In this document: positions 33,550 to 41,559 of the stretch, in pieces
How positions within the stretch are numbered: the stretch's first letter is position 1
Layout of the letters: each line of letters begins with the position of its first letter
NCBI GenBank assembly: GCA_045588675.1
Contig: JAZNER010000030.1
Coordinates: 6,404-70,403, forward strand
Direction: 5' to 3'
DNA from: SVTX01 sp045588675
Lineage (GTDB): Bacteria; Bacillota; Clostridia; Oscillospirales; CAG-272
DNA length: 64,000 nt
Notes under the pieces: generated by a model
Databases searched by the model: none
Told to the model about the DNA's origin: nothing
Seen by the model: only the letters and a program-made list of their open reading frames with translations
Translations under genes and position numbers: made by a program

Positions 33550-34677
33550 TTATTTTTTTAAATAGTCAAGCACGATTTTACTGATATAGTCAAAGCCGTG
33601 AATAGTACCGAGATTTTTGTTTTTGGGGACGCCGTTTCCGCACATCAAAAGAGGGACATATTCGCGCGAATGGTCTGTTGATGGGGTTGATGGGTCACAG
33701 CCGTGGTCGGCGGTGATGATAAGCAAATCCTCTTCCTTCAAGCCAACGAGAAAATCACCCAGAAAGGCATCAAATTCACTCAGTGCAATTGCATATCCGC
33801 GAGCATCGTTTCTATGTCCGAAAAGCATATCAAAATCAACCAGATTAACAAAGCACAGTCCACAAAAGTCCTTGTTTTGCAAGACTTTCGTAATTTCCAT
33901 TCCTTCGGCATTGTTCTTGGTCGGATAAGATTCTGAAATTCCTCTGCCCGCAAAAATATCATTTATTTTTCCAACCGAAATCGTATCAAAGCCCAACTCC
34001 TTCAATCTGTCAAGCATTGTAATATCGGGGCACTCAATCGAGTAGTCGTGTCTGCCCGAAAGACGAGTAAAGGGATATTCTCCGCCAAACGGACGGGCGA
34101 TCACTCTGCCCACCCCGTGCTTGCCAACAAGCATTTTTCGTGCAATCTCACAGTATCTGTAAAGCTCGTCAAGAGGCACTATGTCCTCGTGTGCGGCGAT
34201 TTGGAAAACCGAGTCCGCAGAGGTATAAACAATCAAATCTCCCGAACGCAAATGCTCCTCACCATAATCACGAATTACATCTGTTCCCGAATATGGCTTA
34301 TTGCACAAAACTCCTTTACCTGTAAGGGCTTTAAACTTTTCAATCACGTCTTCGGGAAATCCGTCGGGATATGTCGGCAACGCCTCTTTTGATATTACTC
34401 CCGCAATTTCCCAGTGTCCTGTTGTCGTATCCTTGCCCATTGATTTTTCGGATAAGCGGGCATAGCTCGCCTCACATTTATCGGGCAAATCAGAGCAAAG
34501 CTCCTGACAGGTGTCTATATTAAAAAGCCCTAATTTTTTCATATTTGGACAGTTGAATTCAGGCAAAGCCGAAAGTGCGCGCAAGGTATTGCTTCCCTCG
34601 TCAGAAAAGAGCTTTGCATCAGGCAGCTCACCAATACCAAAGCTGTCGAGAACAATTAAAAATACTCTCTTGCTCAT
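33550..34677 (-). CDS. deoB: Phosphopentomutase
   Basis: The 375-residue alkaline-phosphatase-superfamily mutase starts VFLIVLDSFGIGELPDA. KDTTTGHWE holds the phosphorylated Thr, and ITADHGCDPSTPSTDHSRE holds metal ligands. It moves phosphate between C1 and C5 of (deoxy)ribose for nucleoside salvage. It is last in deoC-deoD-deoB, 3 nt after deoD. Confidence 0.96.
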   Translation of the reverse strand: MSKRVFLIVLDSFGIGELPDAKLFSDEGSNTLRALSALPEFNCPNMKKLGLFNIDTCQELCSDLPDKCEASYARLSEKSMGKDTTTGHWEIAGVISKEALPTYPDGFPEDVIEKFKALTGKGVLCNKPYSGTDVIRDYGEEHLRSGDLIVYTSADSVFQIAAHEDIVPLDELYRYCEIARKMLVGKHGVGRVIARPFGGEYPFTRLSGRHDYSIECPDITMLDRLKELGFDTISVGKINDIFAGRGISESYPTKNNAEGMEITKVLQNKDFCGLCFVNLVDFDMLFGHRNDARGYAIALSEFDAFLGDFLVGLKEEDLLIITADHGCDPSTPSTDHSREYVPLLMCGNGVPKNKNLGTIHGFDYISKIVLDYLKK

Positions 34678-34680
34678 GTT

Positions 34681-35394
34681 TTACGCTTCCGCAATTTCAA
34701 GTGCGATTTCCATCATATTTGTGAAAGCCGTTCTTCTTGTATCCGCGTCAAGATTTTGTGTCGGGTCAACAAGAGAATCGCTTACAGAGCAAATGCAAAG
34801 TGCTTTCTTCCCCGCTCTTGCGGCGTTGCAATAAAGCGCCGCCGCTTCCATTTCAACTCCGAGAACGCCCATCTTTGCCCAATCCAAATCCTTGTTAGCA
34901 TCATTGTAAAATACATCACTTGAAAAAATATTTCCAACGCGATAATTTACACCCTTCTTCTCGCACTCGTCAACTGCCGCACGAACAAGCGAGAAGTCTG
35001 CAATAGGAGCAAAAGTGCCTGGTAAATTGTACTGTGCAGCAAAGTTAGAATTTGTACAAGCGCCCATAGCCACAACTATATCGCACGCCTTCAAATCCAT
35101 CTGATAAGAGCCGCAAGAGCCGACGCGGATAATACTTGAAACATCATAGAAGTTGAAAAGCTCGTATGAGTAAATACCAATTGACGGTTGTCCCATACCC
35201 GACGCCATAACGGAAACTCTTTTACCCTTGTAGTAACCGGTGTATCCCTGAACTCCGCGAATATCGTTGACAAGCACTGCGTCCTCAAGATAGTTCTCTG
35301 CTATAAATTTTGAGCGCAAAGGGTCACCCGGCATAAGCACGGTCTTTGCGAAATCTTCTTTTTTTGCTGTAATATGAGGTGTTGGAATTGACAT
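34681..35394 (-). CDS. deoD: Purine nucleoside phosphorylase, DeoD type
   Basis: The 237-residue hexameric-type phosphorylase has KTVLMPGDPLRSKFIAENYL (phosphate site), GMGQPSIGIYSYEL, RVGSCGSYQ and GVEMEAAALY. It splits purine (deoxy)nucleosides with phosphate. It is the middle gene of the salvage operon. Confidence 0.96.
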   Translation of the reverse strand: MSIPTPHITAKKEDFAKTVLMPGDPLRSKFIAENYLEDAVLVNDIRGVQGYTGYYKGKRVSVMASGMGQPSIGIYSYELFNFYDVSSIIRVGSCGSYQMDLKACDIVVAMGACTNSNFAAQYNLPGTFAPIADFSLVRAAVDECEKKGVNYRVGNIFSSDVFYNDANKDLDWAKMGVLGVEMEAAALYCNAARAGKKALCICSVSDSLVDPTQNLDADTRRTAFTNMMEIALEIAEA

Positions 35395-35420
35395 AATCTA
35401 AATCTCCTTTTATTCAAAAA

Positions 35421-36089
35421 TCAATATGCGGAGCCGTCGTCCTGTGATTTAACAATTTTAACCACACGGCTCGTTCCAAGTCTGTCTGCGCCAAGTGCCA
35501 TAAAGTCAGAAGCATCTTCAAGTGAAGATATACCGCCTGCCGCTTTAACCTTGATCTGAGGCTCAACATTTGCTCTCAAAAGGGCTACATCCTCGCGTGT
35601 AGCTCCGCCTGTTGAAAAGCCTGTTGAGGTTTTTATAAAGTCTGCGCCCGATTTGGATACGACACGGCACATTTCAATCTTTTCCTGCTCGTCAAGGAGG
35701 CAAGTTTCGATAATAACCTTTAAAATCTTGCCCTCGCAAGCAGCTCTTACTGCTTTGATTTCTTCCAAAACACAATCATATCTGCCGTCTTTAACATCAC
35801 CGATGTTTATCACCATATCAATCTCATCAGCACCCTCGCGCACTGCTTCGGCGGTTTCAAATGCCTTTACAGCCTTTGTCTGATAGCCGTTGGGGAAGCC
35901 AATAACTGTGCAGATTTGAAGCTTGTCGCCTACATACTGCTTTGCTCTTTCAACAAATGAGGGCGGAATACAGACCGATGCGGTTTGATATTTAATGCCG
36001 TCGTCACAAATAGCCTTGATTTGCTCCCAGGTTGAGCTTTGGGCGAGCAAGGTATGGTCGCATACCGAAAGTATTTTTTTAGTATCCAT
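35421..36089 (-). CDS. deoC: Deoxyribose-phosphate aldolase
   Basis: The 222-residue class I aldolase has ASVCIPPSFV, CTVIGFPNG, EIDMVINIG, KVIIETCLL and the Schiff-base region FIKTSTGF. It cleaves 2-deoxyribose-5-phosphate to acetaldehyde and glyceraldehyde-3-phosphate. It is the first gene of the deo operon. Confidence 0.96.
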   Translation of the reverse strand: MDTKKILSVCDHTLLAQSSTWEQIKAICDDGIKYQTASVCIPPSFVERAKQYVGDKLQICTVIGFPNGYQTKAVKAFETAEAVREGADEIDMVINIGDVKDGRYDCVLEEIKAVRAACEGKILKVIIETCLLDEQEKIEMCRVVSKSGADFIKTSTGFSTGGATREDVALLRANVEPQIKVKAAGGISSLEDASDFMALGADRLGTSRVVKIVKSQDDGSAY

Positions 36090-36165
36090 AATTCTGTCCT
36101 TTCATTGACTTGCATCTAGTTTAATTCAATATCAGTTTCTTGCAAGCAAATAATCTTTATACTTA

Positions 36166-36194
36166 ATTATAACACATTTCTGCGCAGAAATCAA
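36166..36194 (-). promoter_or_regulatory. deo promoter with 16-bp palindromic operator
   Basis: On the minus strand TTGATT (36194-36189), a 17-nt spacer and TATAAT (36171-36166) form the promoter. The spacer region holds the perfect 16-bp palindrome ATTTCTGCGCAGAAAT (36176-36191), ideally placed to bind a dimeric repressor. The 36195-36310 stretch is T-rich with nothing else that I can support. Confidence 0.7.
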
Positions 36195-36317
36195 CAGATA
36201 TTTGCATCAAGTTTATTCTATTTTTTCTTGTCGTTTTATGTAATATTTTGTTGTTTTTTTAACATTTTATTTATTTTTTGTCGATATTTAACACATTTTT
36301 TGCTTTTTTGACAGCAA

Positions 36318-36348
36318 TCAGCCGTTTGGAAAACTACCAAACGGCTGA
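36318..36348. terminator. Strong hairpin between udp-linked gene and deo promoter
   Basis: TCAGCCGTTTGG (36318-36329) pairs with CCAAACGGCTGA (36337-36348), extended by AGCAAT/ATTGCT. T-tracts are weak on both sides, so termination is probable but not certain. Confidence 0.6.
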
Positions 36349-36365
36349 CCTTTATTGCTTTAATT

Positions 36366-36683
36366 TTATTTCTTTTTAGGCGGTGAATATTTTTTATAAA
36401 GCTTCGCAAGCTTATGTTTTTCTGATTTTTTAAGAATGACAGTGCCGCTATTCTTGTCGATTTTACCGATTTTTCTCGAATTTTTCAGCTTCTTTCTTTT
36501 AGCTTTTTTCAAAATTTGATTAACCAAAGCAAGCTTTACGGCAAACTTCTCTGCCGCATCAAGAAAAAGATATACTCTATCACTAAAATCAGATTTTGCT
36601 TGACTTTCGTTATTGCGGGCGCAAGTATCGTCAGCACAAGCATCAAAAGCATCGCAACACTCGACTATATCCTGTTTTTTCAT
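36366..36683 (-). CDS. Hypothetical lysine-rich protein (105 aa)
   Basis: The 105-residue protein has a Cys/Asp-rich N-terminus (ECCDAFDACADDTC) and a strongly basic C-terminal half (KKAKRKKLKNSRK, KYSPPKKK). It follows udp by 24 nt on the same strand. No family is recognised; nucleic-acid binding is a guess from charge. Confidence 0.55.
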   Translation of the reverse strand: MKKQDIVECCDAFDACADDTCARNNESQAKSDFSDRVYLFLDAAEKFAVKLALVNQILKKAKRKKLKNSRKIGKIDKNSGTVILKKSEKHKLAKLYKKYSPPKKK

Positions 36684-36707
36684 TGAAACTATCCAGCAAT
36701 TTGAAAA

Positions 36708-37481
36708 TTACTTTTTATCCTCTTCAATAAGAATTTTAAGCGCGTCAACAGCTACCTTGATTGCACGGCTGGTATCGTGACACTCGTCGTCATTTGTGTC
36801 AAGACCCGCATTAGCTCTCTCCTGATTCCAAACCGAGCAGAACACCGCTCCGCAACGAATTCTTCTCAAAGCCGCGACTGTAAATAGCGTTCCCGCCTCC
36901 ATTTCACTGGCAAGCACGCCAAGACGCTTCCAAGCCTCCCACTTTGCCAGAAGCTCATTCGAGGTAGGCATACGCTCAGGGCTATGCTGACCGTAAAAGG
37001 AGTCCTTTGCCTGAACAACTCCTATATGTGAGCAATAATCTAAGCCTTTTGCGGCAGAGCGGAGCGCGAACAGCACGTCACTGTCTGAAACTGCGGGAAA
37101 TTCAATCGGCGCATATTCGCGCGAGGTGCCGTCCTGTCTTACCGCGCCTGACGCGATTACAATATCGCCCGACTTGACATCAAGAGAAATTCCCCCACAG
37201 GTTCCTACACGAATAAATGTATGCGCCCCACAATTAGCAAGCTCCTCCATAGCTATTGCCGCAGACGGACCGCCAATTCCCGTTGAACATACTGTCACAA
37301 GCTCACCGTTCAGGTACCCGTTATAGATATTGTACTCTCTATTGAATGAAATATGTGTTGGATTATCAAAATACGAAGCTATTTTTTCGCATCTGCCGGG
37401 GTCGCCCGGAAGAATACAATACTTTCCGACCTCGCCAAAGGATACATTTATATGATATTGTTTTTCGTGAGAAGAGAGCAT
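36708..37481 (-). CDS. udp: Uridine phosphorylase
   Basis: The 257-residue protein has CILPGDPGRCEKIASYFD, STGIGGPSAAIAMEEL, RVGTCGGIS and ASEMEAGTLF. These motifs fit the nucleoside phosphorylase NP-I family, uridine branch. It cleaves uridine to uracil and ribose-1-phosphate, which complements the neighbouring deo genes. Confidence 0.93.
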   Translation of the reverse strand: MLSSHEKQYHINVSFGEVGKYCILPGDPGRCEKIASYFDNPTHISFNREYNIYNGYLNGELVTVCSTGIGGPSAAIAMEELANCGAHTFIRVGTCGGISLDVKSGDIVIASGAVRQDGTSREYAPIEFPAVSDSDVLFALRSAAKGLDYCSHIGVVQAKDSFYGQHSPERMPTSNELLAKWEAWKRLGVLASEMEAGTLFTVAALRRIRCGAVFCSVWNQERANAGLDTNDDECHDTSRAIKVAVDALKILIEEDKK

Positions 37482-37618
37482 AAAGAGCCTCCGTTAATTT
37501 TATATTTTTTTAATTATATCATATTTGCTATCTGTTTTCAAGTGTCTTTATTTTAAATTTTCGTATGAATGGCAATTTTGGTGAAATAATATTTTTGAAT
37601 AAAGAACAAGGAGAAAAT

Positions 37619-38611
37619 ATGTCACAAAATATTATAGAATTAAATTCGTCGATTATATGCAGCGGAAACGCCGTTGGAAAAAAGGAATATGAAGGTCCGC
37701 TCGGCACGCTTTTTGATATGCACGATACAGATGACCGCTTTGGCAAGGAAACCTGGGAAAAGGCAGAGAGCGAAATGCAACGCCTTGCACTGAATTTTGC
37801 TTTAAAGAAAGGAAGCTTTCATTTTGAAGATATCGGTGCACTCTTCGCGGGTGACCTTCTGAACCAATGTGTAGGCTCGTCCTACGGCTTACTTGGCTGC
37901 AACATTCCATACTTTGGAATTTACGGCGCTTGCTCAACCGCAGGAGAGGGCTTAATTCTCGCCTCTATTATGACCACACACAAGGTCTTCCATAGGTGTG
38001 CCGCAGTTACCTCATCTCACAACTGCTCGGCAGAGCGTCAGTTCCGCACGCCTATTGAATACGGTGGGCAAAGAACTCCCACTTCACAATGGACGGCAAC
38101 TGCCGCAGGTGCTTTTATTGTTGGTGCGGCTGATGCGGGCAAGATTAAAGTAACGGCGGCGGTACCCGGGCGCGTTGTTGACAAAGGTATAAATGACGCC
38201 AACAATATGGGGGCGGCAATGGCACCTGCCGTTTGCGACACACTTTTGAGATATTTTGGCGAAAGCGGAACTAAGCCTCAGGACTACGACTTGATTATTA
38301 CAGGCGACCTCGGACATGAGGGCTCGTCAATTTTGCGCGACCTTGCATCTATTGAGGGCTATACTCTCGGCGAAAATTACACCGATTGCGGAATTCTCAT
38401 TTTTGACAAGGACACACAGGACACACACGCGGGCGGCTCGGGATGTGGCTGCTCTGCATCGGTGCTTTCGGCGCACATCCTGCCTGAAATGGAAAAAGGA
38501 AAATACAAAAAAACTCTCTTTGTCGCTTCAGGTGCTATGATGAGCCCCGACAGCATAAAGCAGGGCGAGAGCATTCCCGCAGTAGGACATTTGCTTTTGC
38601 TTGAAAGCTAA
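37619..38611 (+). CDS. spoVAD: Stage V sporulation protein AD
   Basis: The 330-residue thiolase-fold protein shows SpoVAD features: GTLFDMHDTDDRFGKETWEKAE, AGDLLNQC, GIYGACSTAGEGL and GSGCGCSASVL. SpoVAD binds dipicolinic acid and forms part of the channel that loads it into the forespore. ATG 37619 has AAGGAG 5 nt upstream; the frame to 37565 lacks one. spoVAE follows, but no spoVAC lies upstream, since udp is divergent there. Confidence 0.94.
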   Translation: MSQNIIELNSSIICSGNAVGKKEYEGPLGTLFDMHDTDDRFGKETWEKAESEMQRLALNFALKKGSFHFEDIGALFAGDLLNQCVGSSYGLLGCNIPYFGIYGACSTAGEGLILASIMTTHKVFHRCAAVTSSHNCSAERQFRTPIEYGGQRTPTSQWTATAAGAFIVGAADAGKIKVTAAVPGRVVDKGINDANNMGAAMAPAVCDTLLRYFGESGTKPQDYDLIITGDLGHEGSSILRDLASIEGYTLGENYTDCGILIFDKDTQDTHAGGSGCGCSASVLSAHILPEMEKGKYKKTLFVASGAMMSPDSIKQGESIPAVGHLLLLES

Positions 38612-38677
38612 AAAGCAGAAAGGAGATTAGCGTGAAAGTTACCTCCTACTTATAGGTAAATTAACTGCTTCGCGCGT

Positions 38678-38701
38678 GAATTTTGCCTTTCGGCAAAATT
38701 C
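38678..38701 (+). repeat. 10-bp hairpin between spoVAD and spoVAE
   Basis: GAATTTTGCC-TTTC-GGCAAAATTC is a perfect hairpin in the 137-nt spoVAD-spoVAE gap. No T-tract follows. It may be part of an inserted small repeat. Confidence 0.5.
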
Positions 38702-38716
38702 ATCGACTGTATTTGT

Positions 38717-38743
38717 GCCGCCGTAAAGGCGGCGGAATGGAGA
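38717..38743 (+). repeat. Hairpin plus GGCGGCGGAATGGAGA leader, copy 2
   Basis: GCCGCC-GTAAA-GGCGGC overlaps the 16-mer GGCGGCGGAATGGAGA (38728-38743), which supplies the spoVAE ribosome site. It matches the copy before the transketolase gene at 31222-31245. Confidence 0.6.
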
Positions 38744-38748
38744 TTAAT

Positions 38749-39114
38749 ATGGAAATCACTAAATTTATATGGGCATTTATAATCGGCGGCTTACTTTGTA
38801 CGATCGCACAAATTTTAATTGATAAAACAAAGCTTACTCCTGCACGAATTCTTGTTTCGTATGTGGTTGCGGGAGTTGTGCTTGGAGCTATCGGTTGGTA
38901 CAAGCCTCTTGTTGATTTTGCGGGGGCAGGTGCAACCGTGCCACTTACGGGCTTTGGCTATTTGATTTCTGACGGTGTGCGCGAGGCGGTTGATAAGCAA
39001 GGTCTGCTCGGCGCGCTTACGGGAGGACTTACCTCTGCCGCAGGCGGAATTGCCGCCGCACTAATTTTCGGTTATCTTGCCGCCGTATTCTTTAAGGGCA
39101 AAAGAAGAGGATAA
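38749..39114 (+). CDS. spoVAE: Stage V sporulation protein AE (AEb type)
   Basis: The 121-residue membrane protein has about four hydrophobic helices, with TKFIWAFIIGGLLCTIAQIL at the start and GAGATVPLTGFGYLISDGV in the middle, typical of SpoVAE/AEb. It works with SpoVAC/AD in dipicolinic acid transport. ATG 38749 has GGAG 6 nt upstream. Confidence 0.93.
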   Translation: MEITKFIWAFIIGGLLCTIAQILIDKTKLTPARILVSYVVAGVVLGAIGWYKPLVDFAGAGATVPLTGFGYLISDGVREAVDKQGLLGALTGGLTSAAGGIAAALIFGYLAAVFFKGKRRG

Positions 39115-39146
39115 TTCAAGCAAATTCAAGCAAAACCGAAAAACGC

Positions 39147-39175
39147 TTGACTTTTTCGACAAACAGTGATATAAT
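39147..39175 (+). promoter_or_regulatory. mntP promoter
   Basis: TTGACT (39147-39152), 17 nt, TATAAT (39170-39175). The 44-nt leader to ATG 39219 is too short for a yybP-ykoY manganese riboswitch. Confidence 0.75.
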
Positions 39176-39218
39176 TTATGAGTTATTAATTTAAAAAACA
39201 CTATTTGTTGGAGAAAAT

Positions 39219-39818
39219 ATGCTTCCTTTTATTATCACAAGCGTTTTGCTCGGTCTTGGACTTGCAATGGACGCTTTTTCGATTTCACTTGCAAACGGCT
39301 TGCACGAGTCTAAAATGAAAATCCCGCGTCTTTGCGCGATTGCAGGTACATTTGCAATCTTTCAGGGCGTTATGCCAATGCTTGGTTGGGTTGGTGTACA
39401 CACAGTGCTCTCATATTTTGAAGCTCTTGATAGCTTTATTCCCTGGGTTGCCTTTGCGCTTTTATCTTATATCGGCATAAAAATGATTGTTGAGGGACTT
39501 GAGGAGAGAAAAACCTGTGAGCTGAATGCAGCTCCGTCAACCTCGCGCGTATCCTTTAAAATGCTTATAGTGCAAGGAATTGCAACATCAATTGATGCCT
39601 TGTCCGTTGGTCTTGAAATCCCCGACTATTCATTTATTCAAGCACTTCTCTGCGCCTTGATCATATCGGTTCTCACCTTTATAATCTGCTCTGCAGGACT
39701 TAAAATCGGTAAAATTGTAGGCGCTTGCTTTTCTTGGAAGGCAACGATTTTCGGCGGTGTGATTTTAAGTGCTCTTGGTATCAAATCATTGATTACTGCT
39801 ATTATGGCATTGATTTAA
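39219..39818 (+). CDS. mntP: Manganese efflux pump MntP
   Basis: The 199-residue six-helix membrane protein carries LGLAMDAFSISLANGL in helix 1 and GIATSIDALSVGLE in the second half, the paired Asp-containing motifs of MntP. It exports Mn2+. It has its own promoter and a shared downstream terminator. Confidence 0.94.
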   Translation: MLPFIITSVLLGLGLAMDAFSISLANGLHESKMKIPRLCAIAGTFAIFQGVMPMLGWVGVHTVLSYFEALDSFIPWVAFALLSYIGIKMIVEGLEERKTCELNAAPSTSRVSFKMLIVQGIATSIDALSVGLEIPDYSFIQALLCALIISVLTFIICSAGLKIGKIVGACFSWKATIFGGVILSALGIKSLITAIMALI

Positions 39819-39856
39819 GACACAGCTTATAATTTCTTATTTCTCTTATAAAGTAG

Positions 39857-39894
39857 AATAACGGCTTTGACGGAAATTCGCCAAAGCCGTTATT
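39857..39894. terminator. Bidirectional terminator between mntP and GT2
   Basis: AATAACGGCTTTG (39857-39869) pairs perfectly with CAAAGCCGTTATT (39882-39894), with T/A tracts on both sides. It serves both converging units. Confidence 0.85.
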
Positions 39895-40608
39895 TTATAT
39901 TTGAGTTTTTTTAATTCTCTTTTTCATCTTAACTATATCGCAAAGCATTCTCGGCGCGTCGCGCAGAACGCTCACCTTTGATTCTCGGTGATTGATGATC
40001 TTTACAGGCATTTCAATAATTTTCATGTCATATTTGACCGCCCACAAAATAGCCTCAAAATCAAAGGCAAAGCGGTCAACTGTAAGTCGGCTGAAAATTT
40101 TGTTTGCCGACTCCCCTCGAAACGCCTTACAACCGCATTGCGAATCCGAAAGCTTAAATCCGCCTACAATTGCTAAAACCTTAAGATATATCTTTGAGGC
40201 AAGCTTGCGGATAAATGTATAACCCTCGTAACCGTCACCTGACAAATTTCGCGAGCCGATCAGCATATCGGCATCGGGATTTTTGACCATAGTATCCTGA
40301 ACCTGCCTCAAAACATCAAGCCCATACGCCAAATCGGCATCAGTGAACATACGAATATCTCCGTCGGCTACAGTCATTCCAAGCCTTATAGCGTAACCCT
40401 TACCGCGATTTTCCTTATATCCTTCAACTCTGACACAGGGCAAATTCATTTCTCTGACAGCCTCGTCACAGCCGTCAGACGAACCGTCATTTATAAATAT
40501 AACCTCATAATCTTCAAAATTTGCCGACATATAATCCGACACCTGCTTTGCAGTGTCCTTGATTATTGACATCTCATTATACATCGGTATGCAAAGAGAA
40601 AATTTCAT
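39895..40608 (-). CDS. GT2 glycosyltransferase, polyprenol-phosphate type
   Basis: The 237-residue GT-A protein has CIPMYNEMSIIKD, FINDGSSDG, NRGKGYAIRLGM, FTDADLAYGLD and DSQCGCKAFRG. This pattern fits dolichyl/undecaprenyl-phosphate mannose- or glucose-type synthases without C-terminal membrane helices. It lies 3 nt after rlmA and is not part of the capsule operon. Confidence 0.85.
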   Translation of the reverse strand: MKFSLCIPMYNEMSIIKDTAKQVSDYMSANFEDYEVIFINDGSSDGCDEAVREMNLPCVRVEGYKENRGKGYAIRLGMTVADGDIRMFTDADLAYGLDVLRQVQDTMVKNPDADMLIGSRNLSGDGYEGYTFIRKLASKIYLKVLAIVGGFKLSDSQCGCKAFRGESANKIFSRLTVDRFAFDFEAILWAVKYDMKIIEMPVKIINHRESKVSVLRDAPRMLCDIVKMKKRIKKTQI

Positions 40609-40611
40609 TTT

Positions 40612-41445
40612 TCAGTCCTTTTTGTAAATATTAATTTCAAATTCGATTTCAGTTTCGAGATTATCAAGCAAGGAAAGCTTTTCCTTATCACCCTCACTCG
40701 TACGCCAATAATACGGCGTCATTGAAAAAAGCGCGGAAATATTCTCTTTACCCTCAACGATTATTCTATCGGTTGCCAAAACAGTTTCAACCTTAGTCAT
40801 ATTTTTCGGCAAATCGGCTCTCTCTCGGTTCTCATATTGCTCGTCATAAACAGCGCGCTTCAATCCCATAAGATGGTTTTTGCCAGCACCGACTACAAAC
40901 AAATATCCGCCCGTCTTCAACACTCGGCGATACTCTTCCTCAGCGCAAGGTGCAAAAATATTTACAAGCGCATCAGCGGAGCAGTCCTTAATTGGTAGGC
41001 TAAAAACACTTGCCGTTGTATAAAGAAGATTTTCCTTCTCCGCTCGTCTTGATGCCTTCGCCCCTGCCGAGCACGCAAATTTCGAAAGGTCAAATCCGAC
41101 AGTCACATCCGCAAGATTCGAGAGCATTGAGGTATAATACCCTTCGCCACAGCCCGCATCAATAATCACTGCTTTTTCGGGTAAATACTTACGAACAGCC
41201 GAGATAATTGCCTCCGCCACACTTCTGTAATATCCCTTGCCAAGAAAATCACGCCTTGCCGAAACCGCACTCTTTGAGTCACCGCCCGCGCTCTGCACAG
41301 ACAAATACCCGTCAGCCGAAAAATCAAAGCAATGTCTTTTTTCTCCGCGACAGTAGGCGCTCTTGCCATCAGGTGACAAATACATGTCCGCCTTGCAATG
41401 AGGACAAGAAAAGATAGCCTCTATAATGTCATTTCTGTTTTTCAT
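40612..41445 (-). CDS. rlmA: 23S rRNA (guanine-N1)-methyltransferase RlmA type
   Basis: The 277-residue protein starts with a zinc site (FSCPHCKADM, YCRGEKRHCFDF), then the SAM-binding VIIDAGCGEGYYTS and the family segment NIFAPCAEEEYRRVLK. This domain order is that of RlmA, which methylates a guanine in helix 35 of 23S rRNA. ATG 41445 (AGAG 6-7 nt upstream) is preferred over the ATG at 41493, which has only a weak site. Confidence 0.88.
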   Translation of the reverse strand: MKNRNDIIEAIFSCPHCKADMYLSPDGKSAYCRGEKRHCFDFSADGYLSVQSAGGDSKSAVSARRDFLGKGYYRSVAEAIISAVRKYLPEKAVIIDAGCGEGYYTSMLSNLADVTVGFDLSKFACSAGAKASRRAEKENLLYTTASVFSLPIKDCSADALVNIFAPCAEEEYRRVLKTGGYLFVVGAGKNHLMGLKRAVYDEQYENRERADLPKNMTKVETVLATDRIIVEGKENISALFSMTPYYWRTSEGDKEKLSLLDNLETEIEFEINIYKKD

Positions 41446-41559
41446 ATTAATCTCTATTGCTTTCTGTTCTTTAATTTCATTCAACAATTTCATTTTACCG
41501 TATTACATATATTTTAATACAAAAAGCAACAAATTGCAATAGCTTTTTCTGAAAAAATC

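Noticed and set aside
39115..39218. Manganese riboswitch (yybP-ykoY) before mntP
   Set aside because: The leader after the promoter is only about 40 nt and lacks the expected paired helices.
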